Below are positions 33,453 to 44,947 of a stretch of DNA of 64,000 nucleotides, in pieces. Positions within the stretch are counted from its first letter, which is position 1. Each line of letters starts with the position of its first letter. Position numbers and translations under genes: made by a program. This stretch comes from Micractinium sp. NFX-FRZ (taxonomy: Eukaryota; Chlorophyta; Trebouxiophyceae; Chlorellales; Chlorellaceae): positions 62,001 to 126,000 of the forward strand of contig JAPTJF010000071.1 in assembly GCA_029339195.1 (NCBI GenBank), given 5' to 3'. The notes beneath the pieces were generated by a model that searched no databases, was not told where the DNA came from, and was given only the letters and a program-made list of their open reading frames with translations.

Positions 33453-34748
33453 ATGGCGCAGCCCGCTATGCAGCCCCTCTTAGGCCGCCCTGCTGCCGGC
33501 AAAGGCGGCAAAGCGTCGGTGCCGGGCCGGGTAGAAGCGGCCCTGCTCATGTAAGCCCCGCCCGCAAGTGAGCCCTTCGCTGGTGGTCCCGCCTTCTCCC
33601 TGCGTCTTCCTCCTGACAGTGTCTCTGTGCGTGCTCCAATTGTCATTTTCGGCGTTAGTTTGCGATAGGAGCGCACAGCGCCACCTCCTGCACATACACC
33701 GCCGGCTGTGCGCTGCCGCCGCCACGGCAGGGTCCTCACTGGTCGCGGTGGTGGGTGGGAGGACCCCCTTGTGCTGGACCAGCATGGCTGTGATAGCAGG
33801 CGGATCAGCTGGCTATGTACTGTCACTGGCCTGGGCTGAGCCGCACTCACGGCATTCCCTGCCACCGCAGAGCGCTCATGCTGGCGGGCTTCTGGCACGG
33901 CGTGCACGCGCTGCAGGTGACTGTCTGAAGCTCCCCCTAGCCCTGCGCCACAATGCAGTCCACTGCTTTCCCCTCGCAAGCCCTGCCTGTGCTCGCGAAC
34001 CCTGCAGTGCACTTGTCCCCCGACCTGACGCTGCTGCCTGCCCCCCCTCCGACCCCTCCCATCCCTCCCCGCCCTCTTGCCGCCCCCCGCAGCATGCCAT
34101 CCACACGCACCCCGCCTTCACCGTCCTCTTCCCGCTGTTTGGGGCCACCGGCCTGGCCCTGCTCCTCCCGCCCATCCTGTACCTCAGCTTTGCTTCCGAG
34201 TTTGCGGCGCTGCACCCGGCGTGGCCGCCCCACTACCTCTTCCTCACCCGCCGCCTCCTGCGCGCCCTCTCAAGCAGCGGGCAGCTCAAGGTGCGTGGGA
34301 GGTGGTGAGGGCGGCACCAGGACCAGTCTTAGGGGGGCGCTTCCGGCACATGGCGTGCGGGCATAGCAGGGTTCGGTGCAGCAGCAGCAGCAGCAGCCAG
34401 CAGCCAGCGGCTGGGCAGCTCGTGCCTGCACTGCTGAAGGGACCCTGCCCACCTGGCCAATCAAACCGCTGGCATGCTGCAGGTAACTGCAAAGGAGCTC
34501 TAGAGCAGCTGGCAGGCACGGCATGGCCACCAACGCCGCCAATACATGGCCGGGCCGGCGTGGCCTTGCTTGCACCCCCAGCCAGCCAACACATGGCCGC
34601 GCGCCCAAGAAACAACCACACCCCTTGCTTGGCACCCTGTGCCCGCCGCACCCCGGCGCGGCAGCCTTGGGAGGCGGCGCCTGTTCCGCCTCAGTTAATC
34701 TCTTTCCTCCTGCTTACGCTGCTCCTGCCTCTCGTCCACCAAACCTAA
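33453..34748 (+). CDS. Small polytopic membrane protein of unknown function
   Basis: Not recognised. Four exons join in phase (131 aa): 33453-33550, 33871-33916, 34093-34290, 34695-34748 (TAA). The N-terminus is short and basic (GRPAAGKGGKASVPGR). Hydrophobic segments follow: ALLIALMLAGFWHGVHAL, FTVLFPLFGATGLALLLPP with ILYLSFA, and a C-terminal LISFLLLTLLLPLV. A Trp/His-rich loop and HPAWPPHYLFLTRRLLRAL lie between them. The last exon encodes almost only the final membrane helix. The structure suggests three or four transmembrane spans. Its stop is 438 bp from that of the SR/RGG gene on the other strand. Confidence 0.65.
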
Positions 34749-34786
34749 ACTTCACTGTTGTATCTTGCAACAATGGTGACGGGCCA

Positions 34787-34791
34787 TTTAC
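34787..34791 (-). terminator. TGTAA polyadenylation motif of the SR/RGG gene
   Basis: ttaca on the plus strand is TGTAA on the minus strand, 395 bases after the stop of the minus-strand gene. It sits about 40 bp beyond the stop of the convergent membrane-protein gene, so the two 3' UTRs probably overlap. Confidence 0.45.
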
Positions 34792-35185
34792 ACTTCCATC
34801 GGCCACCGGCAGGTCACACATCATCACACAGGGCAGTCGGGAGCGGGTGGGAGGCAATGCAGGAGAGCAGGCGGCATGCAGAGGGAGGAGAGCAGGCGCC
34901 GGCATGAATGGCAGGCGGGCAGGCAGGCAGGCGGGCGGGTGCACAGAGGCAGGCAAAGTAAGCGTGCTGCCAAAGCCACCCACAGCTCAGGGTGGCACAC
35001 CACCACACATTCTTCCAAGCGTACCAGGAGCAGAGCAGCTTGCAGCCAGCCCCCACCTTGTGCTGCCTCCAGTAACTGCCGTGCATCGTTGGGCCGATCT
35101 GCTCGGCACCGTCTGGCTGCTGCACGGTGATTCGGGTGATTTGAGCCACAGCTAAATACCTCCTAGGCTGTGCTTAGCAGCGACT

Positions 35186-38100
35186 TCAGTACCTGCGGCC
35201 GTAGTCGCGGTCCCGCCTGTCGTCATAGTACCGGTCGCCGCCGCCGCCACCAGAGTAGCCGCCGCGGTCGCCCCTGCAGAGCGATGCGGCATTTGGAGAT
35301 GACGGCGGGTGTGGGTGGGGAGGACACATGCGCCAGATGCAAACGGGGAAGCATGCAAGCAGGCGGACGGGCGACGGGTCGCAGAGAGAAGAGTGTCAAG
35401 TCATCCCCTTCTGAGGGGGAGCTCCATTCTCCGCCTACCTGTCGTCCCGGTAGCCGCCGCCGCCGCCGTAGCCGCCACCACCGCCTCCGTAGCCGCCGCC
35501 GCCGTAGCCACCGCCGCCGTACCCGCCGCCACCGCGGGGCGGGCCACCGTAGCGGTCGCCGCCGCCGTAGCCACCGCCGCCATAGCCGCCGCGATCATGG
35601 CCTGCAAGAAGTCGGGCGATGCGAGCGCAAAGGTAAGGGTCAGGGCAGGGGTGGAAGGGCGGATATGGCTGCTGTCGGCATCGCTGCACAGCTAGAGTGG
35701 GCAGAAAGTTGAGAGAGGGAATCTGGGCCGATGCATCGGGGCATAGAGAGACACGGACATACACATGCAATGCATCGCAGGCACAGGCAGCGCACGGCCT
35801 ATCAGGCAGCAACAGCAAAGGAGCCTGCAGCGCGCACGCACCGCCGCCACCGCCGCCGTAGCCGCCGCCACCATAGCCGCCGCCGCCACCGCCGCGGGGC
35901 GCACCACCAAAGCGGTCCTCCTCGAGCACCTTCTTGATGATGCCCATCTGTTGCGGAAAAGTGGGGAGGGGAGGCAGGCGTCGGGTAAGAGGGTTTGCGG
36001 GCGCAAACCTCCCCTGCAGTGGACGTGTGCAGGTGCGATTGCGTGCGCCGCCACGCAACCGGGCCTCCCCCCCACGCGTCTAAAGCGGACCCTACCGCAA
36101 CCTCCCAACGAGCCAGGCCCGCGCTTACCCTGCGTGCCCACACGTACGCCCCGCGCTTGCCCTGAACCCCCGGTGGATATCAACAAGCAAGGGCACCCCG
36201 TGCAACTCCCGCCCCACGCCCCACGCCTGCTCGCCAAGCAGCCCAACCCTGCTGCCTCTCTTCCCCGCCTGCCCGCCTGCTCACCATGAAGCCCTGGCAG
36301 ATACCAACACCCTCCCACCGTGCAGCCCTGCCCGGCTGCCTCTCTTTGCCTCCCGGCCGCCCGCCTGCTCACCATGAAGCCTTGGCGGTTGCGCACGTGG
36401 TCGTCCAGCGAGCGGCAGTAGCGCGTCACCGCCTCCTCCGCCAGGTGGGCGGGCATGTCGGCCAGGGCGCGCACCATGCGCTGGTCCACCTCGTCGCGAG
36501 TGATCTTGCGCTGCAATGCCGGGGAGAAGGGGGGAGGGGGGAAAGAGGCTGAGAGGAGGTGGGAGGCGCACCGCGGGGCAGAAATGAAGCAGGCTGGGGT
36601 GCAGGGGCGTGCACGCTAGCGTGCTGCCCGATGCCTGTGGCAGCTTGCATCCACACAGTTCCCCCCTCAGCCCACACCACCCACACACGCTACTCTACTT
36701 AGCCCACCCTCCTCTCCATACAAGGCAGGGCCCTTAGAAGGACACCAGTTTCTCACGTCGTCGATGGCGTCCTCGATGCGGTGGCGCACCGAGCGCGGCA
36801 GCATGTCGACCTTGCCGGCGCCGCGGTCAGGTCCATCCAGGCGCACGCGCTTGATGATGCCGGCAATGAAGCCGTTAGGGTTGCGGATGCGCCTGCACAA
36901 GGGGGAGGCAGCAACAGCAGATGAGTCAACAGAGGTGCCCAGGTGCCAGTGACTTGCACAAGTGCCGATAAACCTGCTTGATAACACCCGAGGTTAAGCC
37001 CTTGGACGGACGGATGCGACTGCAGGTGTGGCAAAACCAGAGTGTCTCTAGTGGAGCTGCAGGAGCACAGAAGACAGCTTCCAATTGCTGCCGCCTGACG
37101 GCTAATAAAGGGGGTGTGGGTGGGTGGGGTGCCCCTCGTTCTCCTCTTCGCGCCTGCCCCCTGCCCTCATCCCTCATACCCCACCCAGCCCAGCCCAGCC
37201 CAGCCCAGCCCAGCCCACTTCAGCCCAGCCCAGCCCAACCCAGCCCATCCCAGCACTCACTCCAAGTTGGCCTCGGTCAGGCGGTCCACCACACACGTCG
37301 CCTCCTCGTTGCTCAGCTCTGAAGGCAGGCGGGCGAGACGGGCAGGCAGGCAGGCAGGCAAGTGAGGCAAGCGGACAGGCACGTGAGACAACAGGCAGAC
37401 AGGCTGATGGATGAGGCAGCACCCAATAAACTGTGCCCAGGGCTGCCAGCAGCACAGCAGCTCTCCTCCGAGCCCCTCCTGCCCTCTGGACAGCAGCGCA
37501 GCACCTTCTTCGATGTCTCGCAACAGTGCATGCCCCAGCCAGGCACCTGCCAGCCCCATCCGCTTCCCCGCCACGAAGCCCGTCCACTGTTCCACCTGCC
37601 CGTCGCAAACCAAGCCACACTCACTCTCAATGTCGTCCAGCAGCACCTGGTCAATCTCGGTCTTGCGCAGGAGCCCCTTGTCAAACAGGCGGTCCAGCTT
37701 GGGCTGCAGCAGGGATGCAGTTTGGTGCATGTGTTAGAGAGAGCAGGGTTTGGGAACCCTTGTCAAAGGGGAAGGCAAGGGGAAGGCTGGGCAGAACATA
37801 TGCATTAGGCATGTTCCCCTGGTCCACCCGAGGGGAACTGAGCACAAAGGGCAGGCAGAGGGGGTGCTGGGAACGGACGCGACGGCTGAGCGGCAGGCAA
37901 AGTAAGACAGGCGACTGAGCAAACATGGGCAACACTGGGCCCAGCCTCCCGCTGCCGCGCTGCAGACAGCTCACCCGCCACTCGGCGGCACCGCCGGCGC
38001 GGCCGCCAGAGCGGCTGCGTGAGCGGCGCGGGGAGCGGCTGCGCGAGTCGCGGCGCGGCGAGCGGCTGTCCTTGGAGCCTGCGGGCAGAAGGGTGGAGGC

Positions 38101-38934
38101 GGGGAAGGGAGCAAGGCAAGGCAGGGAAGGATCAGACACTGCAGGGAAGGGCTGGGAAGAGGGCAGCGGAGCGGTAGGGACGGGCGCGGTTGGGTGAGTG
38201 ATGTTGCGGCAGCAAGTGTGGCTGGTGCCCGGGTCATGGCGCACAGAGGATCCACGGCGGAGGGGCAGCAGCAATGAAGGGACAAGAATGGGACGTCTTC
38301 TTGGCTGTGCGCCTGGGGGGAGCAGCAGGGGCACAAGCGGGGTGGGCCGGGGGACGAAGGGGGCACAGCAGCGGCAGCGGGCGGGTGCCAAACCTGAGTG
38401 CCAGCCGTCCAGCCTGCAACGCAACAGCGACAAAACTGGCCGGGCAGCTGCTGCGGTGCAAAGCCGGGCCGTGCAGCCGTGCAAGCAGGGGCCGAAGGCC
38501 GGGGCGCGTGCAGGGCAGGTAGCGGCCGCGTGCCGCTTGGTGCGGCCGCACTGCCGGCGCGGTGGCTGGCCGGCCGGGTGCGGTGTTTTATGAGGGCCGA
38601 GGCAAGAGCTGGAAGCGCGGTGAGGCCAGGTGCAGGCTGCTGTGCGGCTAGCTGTTCAGCGCGGTGGCCGTGCGGGCACGGCGGCGGCGGCAGCTGCAGC
38701 GGCGGCGGCGGCGCACGCACGGCTGCGGCTCTTGGTCCTGGAGCGGTCACGGCTTGGGCTCCTGCTGCGACTGCGCCCGCGTGGACTGGGGCTCCTGCTC
38801 TTGTCATCCCTGCACCAGGAGGAGAAGTGGGTGAGCGCCCGAGCAGGACAGTGATGCAGGCTGCTGCGCACGCCACAGGGCCCCCATTCCCACCTCATCG
38901 GCGAGGCACCAGGGCTGCCCCCGTTGTCAGACAT
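35186..38934 (-). CDS. SR/RGG protein with two hnRNP-Q-type acidic domains and no RRM
   Basis: Ten exons on the minus strand join in phase (333 aa): 38934-38894, 38809-38721, 38078-37975, 37703-37625, 37318-37261, 36892-36757, 36510-36373, 35947-35842, 35601-35439, 35273-35186. After MSDNGGSPGASPM comes an Arg/Ser domain of about 60 residues. Two similar helical modules follow. The first is LDRLFDKGLLRKTEID through EKLSNEEATCVVDRLTEANL to RIRNPNGFIAGIIKRVR. The second is EVDQRMVRALADMPAHLAEE to HVRNRQGFMMGIIKKV. Both resemble the acidic N-terminal domain of hnRNP Q/R (pattern VQNKSAFLCGVMK). The C-terminus is Gly/Tyr-rich (GGYGGGGYGGG repeats, then DRYYDDRRDRDYGRRY). No RNA-recognition motif is visible. 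RNA or splicing-related binding in the nucleus is inferred from the RS and RGG parts. Confidence 0.8.
36283..36390 (-). repeat. Copy of SR/RGG exon 7 donor edge
   Basis: The exon 7 end and donor (complement of caccatgaagcc, 36371-36382) recur 88 bp further into the intron at 36283-36294. The following gcaggcgggcggg-like intron start is also copied. The duplicated unit therefore spans the exon-intron boundary. Confidence 0.75.
36961..37022 (-). repeat. Copy of SR/RGG exon 6 acceptor edge
   Basis: Real exon 6 starts at 36892 and reads RIRNPNGFIAGIIKRVR. A diverged copy starts at 37019 after CTGCAG and would read RIRPSKGLTSGVIKQVYR, 127 bp upstream in the gene. About half the residues are kept. 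Confidence 0.8.
37185..37256 (-). repeat. (CTGGG)n pentanucleotide array at a donor site
   Basis: On the plus strand cccag units repeat from about 37185 to 37255 with a few variants. On the gene strand this is a (CTGGG)n array beginning just inside the GTGAGT donor of exon 5. G-runs next to donors can act as splicing enhancers in other eukaryotes; relevance here is not shown. Confidence 0.8.
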
Positions 38935-39264
38935 GGCGGCAGGCCGGGGGCTCAGGCACGGACAAAACACGGAGGACAGTAGGGATCGAGGGTGCCGGGA
39001 GCGCACGGCTACCGTGGGGCTGATAGATCCACGTGCGGTGCCCTCCAATGTGCGAAGGCAGCCCGGCTGGCTCAATTGAGCCTCGCCAGGGGGGCGCGCA
39101 GCACGCATTCCACCCCTGCTTGACTGCCTGTCCGTGCCTTGTTCCTCCAATTGGCGCGGTGCTCCATCCACACGACACACCTGCAGTCTCACGACGCCCC
39201 TCCAAGGCGCGGTCAAGCCCCGCCCCGCAACTCCGGCTCCAGGCCGGCAGGGCGGCGCAGCGGA
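38935..39264. promoter_or_regulatory. Head-to-head intergenic region, SR/RGG / ODA10-like
   Basis: A 330-bp gap lies between divergent start codons. No TATA box was seen. Shared promoter function is inferred from layout. Confidence 0.45.
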
Positions 39265-42200
39265 ATGAAGAAGTCCACGCTGCGTTTGCCCAAGCTCAAG
39301 ACGCGGGATGAGCTGCTGCGCACGGCGCCCGAGCTGGGGCGCTTTCTGGCGTCTGGTGACGGCGACAGCGCGCCCCACTCCGCCGTCGGCCGGACGGCCT
39401 CGCCCCTGACCAAGCCGCGCAGTCCCGTGGGCAAGCCGCGTGCTGCCAGCCCACGCCGGATAGGCGGTGCCGTGGGCCACAGAATCAGCGATGATGAGAT
39501 CACAGAGGAGGAGCGCGTGGTGCGTGGGCTGGCCTGCGGGCAGGGGACTGGGTGCGCCGTGGAACGGCGGTTGGGGTTGCAGGGCTCAGCAGGCTGAATG
39601 CACCCAGCCTTCATCAGTGTCAGACAGCACAGGTGCATAGTCCCTGTTGCTTTAGCTGCCTCCACATCTCCAGGAATGCCATTTCTGGCGGGCCCCCAAC
39701 TGCCCTGCGCAGCAACCCTCCTCGCACGCACGCCTGCCTCCCACACGCGCCCTCCTGCAGCGCGCCGAGCTGGAGCGCGTCAAGTCTGAGCGGGCTGTGC
39801 TGCTGGACTCGCTGGCCAAGCTGCGCAACGACGCGGGCAAGTCTGGTGGCGAGCTGCAGCAAGAGGACATCAAGCTGCTGCGGCGCGAGATTGAGGCCAA
39901 GAAGGAGAAGCTGAACGAGCTGCGGCGCTCCACGCGGGCGCTGGACGAAACGTGGGTGCTGGGCAGGGCGCACTTGCTAGGAGAAGTTGTGGGTGCTTGG
40001 CTTTTGTAGCTGTGCTGGCAGTTTGCAGTCCCAGCTTGACGCGCGCATCAGCGAACACTATGGGTGTCTGCCCGTCTGCTTGCACATTCCCCAGCTTGCC
40101 ACGCTTTGCATCGTCCCAGCACATGCAATGCCACAGCGGTCCTCCAACTGCTCACCGCACTGTGCGTCATACCACCCCGCTGCCCTGCCCGCCCGCCGCA
40201 GGCTCGAGCAGCTGGACACGACGAGCCGCGACTGTGAGCAGCTGATGCCTCAGGCGCAGGAGGGCCTGCAGGGGCGGCTGGCGACGCTCACGAGCGAGCT
40301 GGCGGTGGTGGAGCAGGACATCCTGGAGGCGGAGGCCAAGCATGAGCTGTACAAGCTGCTGGAGATCCGCACCAGGTGGGTTGGTGCAGGGGTAGGGGAG
40401 GGACTGATGCACAAGTGCAGGCACGTGGCAGGGAGGGAAGGTGGGTGCTAGCCCAGTGGACGCTTGTGATGCCCAAGCTGCTGGCACGCACACACAGCCT
40501 GCAGCAATTGCGGCCCACATCCTGCACATGTCGTGCCCCCTGACCCCGCCTGCCTCGCTCGCCTCCACCCCCTGCAGGCGCGACCACGCCGCCAGCGAGG
40601 CGCGCATGCGCGAGGCGCGTGCGCTCAAGGAGGGTGCCACCGACGACTTCACCACCCTCAACAAGCAGATGCACGAGATGCGGGCGGCCAAGGAGGACGC
40701 TGAGCGCGAGCTGGGAGGCGTGGTGGCCATGTACGACCAAGTGAAGGGTGACTGGCAGAAGAAGCTCAAGGACAGGCGCAAGGAGGTGGGCGGGTTGGGG
40801 CGGTGGGCTGGGGCCGAAGCACGGGGCGGAGGACGGAGAAACTGGCGAGTGGGTGCCATGGCTAGACATTCGGGCCGACAAGCCAGGTGATTCAGGTGTC
40901 CACCGCATGTGCGGCTGGGTGATTGAGCCCACAGGGCCTGCTCTTGCTTCATTTTGCTGGATCCCTGCTGCCTGCCTGCCCCTGCCTGACGCCTGCCTGC
41001 CTGCCTTTGGTGTGCTACAGGTGCGGGAGCTAGAGCGCCGCAAGGCTGAGGAGGCGCAGCGCAAGGCACAGCAGATGGCAATAGCAGCAGAGAAGGCGCG
41101 CATTGAGCAGGAGAAGACAGCCAAGAACAAGTGAGGGGGTCAGGCTGGCAGGGTACTAGGTTGTTTGCTGATGAAGGCAGCAGCAGCTGGGAGCTGCGGC
41201 AATGGGGGACGACAGGACTGTGTGTGCAGCGCCATGCAGCATGCATGGTTGCGTTCCTGAGCAGCTAAGACATGCATGCCTGACCGCCCTCAAGTGAGCA
41301 CTGGTGGCCTGACCCCTCCTGGTGGGCATCTCGCCTGCAGGTCAGAGCGCGATGCCGCCAACGCACGTCTCTCAGCCGTGGTGCCAGAGCTGGAAGCGCT
41401 GGAGGCCACCTGGGCGCGCCTGCACGGCATCTGCGGCGCCAGCACTGCTGAGGACCTCATTGCCTTCTGGCGGGGTGAGTGGGGTGCGGCAGCATGCATG
41501 CATGCATGCGAGTTCCTGTGCTCTGCACCAAAGACCGATGTGCAGCACCTTGGCTTCGGCAGCATGTACTAGCAGAGCAGTGCACCGCCCTCACTCTGGG
41601 GCACTTTGCCAAACAGCGTTTGCATGGAAGGAGCTCAGCTAGGCATCCAACCAGCCCTGCCCAATCTCCGTGCGCCCGCCTTGCCGTCCCCCGCCGTTGG
41701 CAACCCCTGCAGAGCTCAAGGCCAAGGAGGCCAACATGCGTGAGCTGGTGCGGCTGGCAGAGGTGCGGGAGACGCGTGCCAAGGAGGAGATGGCGGCGTT
41801 GCTGGCGGAGCGGGCAGAAGTGTTTGACACCGACACCGCGCGGGGCGCGCGGCGCCAGCAGGAGCTGGAGCAGCTGATGGGGCTGGCCCAGCCGGCGGAG
41901 CAGCAGCAGCAGCAGCAGCAGCCTACGGGGCATCCCGAGGCTGGTGAGGAGCAGCAGCACACGGCAGAGGCGCAAGCGTCCTCTGACTCGCCGCCGGGCT
42001 CGGAGCAGGTGCAGCAGCTGGCAGACATGGAGGCAGAGGGTGATGGCAGTTTTGCTGCTGCTGCTGCAGAAGGTTCAGTGCAGGGCAGCGAGTCAGCTGA
42101 TGCCTCAACCGAGGCTGCCACTGAGGCTGGCACCCAGCAGAGCGCCGCAGCAGATGCCACTGATGGCCCTACAAGCAGCGCTTCCCCCACTGCTGCTGCT

Positions 42201-44274
42201 GCTGCTGCCTCGCCAGAAGCTGCCGTGGAGCACCTGCTGCGTGAGAAGCAGCTGGCAATTGCAGAGGCGCGCCGGCGCAAGGCAGCCGCCAAGGACAAGT
42301 TCAGCAAGCTGAGCCAAGTGTGTGTGGCGGCTGATCAGGTGCGAGCAAGCACTGGACCTCATGTCGTTGGTCCAGAGGCGGGTGTTGGGTAGCAGAGTGT
42401 GTGCGCTACTGCGGAAGCAGCGCTGCCTACCGTGTGTGTGCATGTGTGCGCTCGCGGGCGCGGTGACAGTTGGTGCCCCTCACTGGGTCGCCCTGCCTTC
42501 CTCACCGCAGGGCTTGCACCTCCTGGCGCTGCGCCTCAAGGCGGCGACAGAGGTTTCTGCCGATGCTGATGCTGGACCGCGTCGCTTCACAGCAGCAGGC
42601 AGCCGCCGCGTGACCAGCATGAACCGCCGCACCACAGGGCAGCACCAGATCCGGCGCATCAGCGCTCAGAGCCTGATGGAGCGCCGCGCCAGCACGCAGC
42701 TGCTGCCAGCCCCAGAAGGTTAGTGGGGCGATGTGCAGGGGAGTTTAGGAGAAAGTGTGGGATATGTTGTCTTATGTGGGTGTGGGCCAGCAGGCCCTGA
42801 CCTGGCAGCAGGCCTGGTCGTTTGCTCAGGCAGCATTGGCAGGAGGCATCCATGCCTGCCTCTCCGTGCTACGCTCTGCCGCAGCAGATGCATGCTCCTT
42901 TTCCATGGTGCACCAACCGCCTCTTAAGCATCTGATACGCCTGTTTCGCCCACCCTCCCCCCTGCAGATGCCAGCCCCCGCATGCCCGCGGGCACGAGCA
43001 TCTACGACAAGGACTTCTTCCCAGAGCTGCCCAACACACTGTCCGATGTGCGCGGCCGCCTGAGCCGCCTCATGAGCCTGGTGGACCAACTAGAGGTGGC
43101 TGCTGTGGCCGCTGCCGATTCTGCCGCAGCCGCAGAGTACCAGGCAGCAGAGGCAGCAACGCTGAGCGCAGACGGCAGCAGCCTGGAGTCTAGCGAGTTT
43201 AGCGAGGCGCCGGTTGTGGCGCCGCCCAGCCAGCGTGTGGTGTCCAACAAGAAGCTGCAGTGGGCTGACAAGGGGGACAGGCAGCCCATGCCGCGAGTGG
43301 ATGGGCAGCTTGAAGGCGAGGAGGCAGAGGAGGGGGCAGAGGAGGAGGGCAGCAATGAGGACGCGGCGGCAGCGGCGGCAGAGGGCGAGAAGTCGCTGCG
43401 CAAGGGCTTCCGCCGGCGCACCTGGGCGGGGCCTGCCTGGCTGGACGCTGTGGGTGCGGGGAAGGTGAGAGCGCTGCTGACGACATTTCTGCTGCTGCTG
43501 CTGCCGCTGCTGCGAGTGTTGGCGGAGGGAGTTGGGGAGGAATGCAGGCAGCATAGCACAGCATGGCACCGCACAGACAGTGCACTGGAGCAGGTGTTGT
43601 CTGAGGTGGCTGAGGTTCAGTGCTCAACTAACTTAGCATTGCCCCTGTTCTGCCTGTGTGCAGCCACTTACCGCGGCACTGATGCGCAAGCAGTCGGGCT
43701 TGGGCAGCCCCTCTGCTGGCGGCTCAGCGGCAGCGCTGAAGCGCATTGTGGGGTATGTGGAGGATCCCGAGAGCGGGGACGAGGATGTGCGCGGGCCTGG
43801 CGCCAACCCTTTCGACCTGGGCAGCAGCGAGGATGAGATGGAGGAGCAGGGAGACATGGTTGTGGACAGGTGGGTGCAGGGAGAGGGAGCCGTGGGTGCT
43901 GGCAGGGCAGGTGGAGATGCTGCTCATGTACTTAAGCCACAACAACATTTAACTACCTGCCCACCGTCTTTGGATGCTGCTGCTGTTGTGCTGTAGTGAG
44001 GGGAGTTGAGAGAGGGCGCGTTGGATGCATAGGGAACCCATGTGGCCCACCACTTCCCCACAGCCTCCCCACTCATGTTGTACCCTTTAGAGCGCCCAAC
44101 CTGGCAAGTTTGTGACTTGCTGAGAGCTGCCGGGTGCCAACCCATGCCGCCTGCAGGCAGTACCTGAAGCACCGCGCCCACAAGCTGACCAACCCAAAGT
44201 CCCACGGCAAGCACAGCGGGGCTGCAAGCGGCGGCAATGCCACCAGCCCCACAATCCAGGTGGACACGCGATAA
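39265..44274 (+). CDS. ODA10: Coiled-coil protein, CCDC151/ODA10-like (outer dynein arm docking)
   Basis: Eleven exons join in phase (908 aa): 39265-39519, 39761-39951, 40202-40375, 40578-40785, 41021-41130, 41341-41474, 41713-42338, 42511-42718, 42968-43464, 43664-43869, 44157-44274. Most of the protein is long coiled coil (for example LLRREIEAKKEKLNELRRST, MREARALKEGATDDFTTLNK). Three segments resemble animal CCDC151/ODAD3. GICGASTAEDLIAFW leads into a heptad region. FFPELPNTLSDVRGRLSRLM matches the short domain before the tail. The tail has acidic SSEDEMEEQGDMVVDR followed by basic YLKHRAHKLTNPK, like EESEEEDNEVV...RASLKIRSQKL. Low-complexity Gln/Ala/Ser insertions (near 41900-42230 and 43120-43400) make it longer than the animal protein. 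ODA10 is needed to assemble outer dynein arms in motile cilia. The family call is from remembered similarity and needs a profile search. Confidence 0.6.
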
Positions 44275-44947
44275 TGGTACAGGCCTGGGCAGATCGTAAC
44301 GCCGTGATCAGTCAGTCCATCTTCACGGGCGATGGACGCAGTGCCAGTCGCAGGCTGGCGCAGGCTGCCTACCTGGCAGGCGCTAGCTGGCAGCGACGCC
44401 GCTGTGTGGATTTTGACAGCAAGGTGGTGTGACATGTTGTGTGCTCCAAAAGTCGTGTAACAGGGAGGGGTGTCGCGCTCATATCAAACTAAAGGCACGC
44501 AAAGAAACCAAAGCATGCTAATCAAAACGAAGCGGTGTGGTGTGGGTGTGGAGTGGTGCGGTGAGGCGAGGTGCGGTGCGCTGCGGTGCGTTGCGGTGTG
44601 GTGCAATGATCTTGGAGCAGTGCAGACCAGCAGCAAGAAGTTTTTCCAAGAAGCACACGGTGAAATCAAAGTACGCTAGGAGCAAAAGCAGGTAGGTCAG
44701 TCGCAAGGAACACTAGTTCGAAAAACAAAGACACTAGGAGCAGTGCAGGCGGGTCTGTCGCACACACCAGACCACCACTCTGCATCTCAAATGAAGACAA
44801 ACAGTGCAGTGGCGCAAAAACACTACTCAGGGATGAAGAATAGAAAGGAGGTAACGCAAGGGCAAGCATTGGCAGGACCCACAGAATTGTACGAAAATCA
44901 ATTTCCCACCTCTTTCCCACTTCCCTTGTTGCGCTGGGAGGGGCCTT
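44275..44947. other. Convergent 3' region, AT-richer, with TGTAA at 44456-44460
   Basis: TGTAA lies 182 bases after the ODA10-like stop. A run of gcggt/gtgcg-type short repeats spans about 44532-44606. The section 44640-44920 is AT-richer with repeated aggagca motifs (44678, 44732). No coding exon was found, and no minus-strand TGTAA was seen for the B3 gene. Confidence 0.5.
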
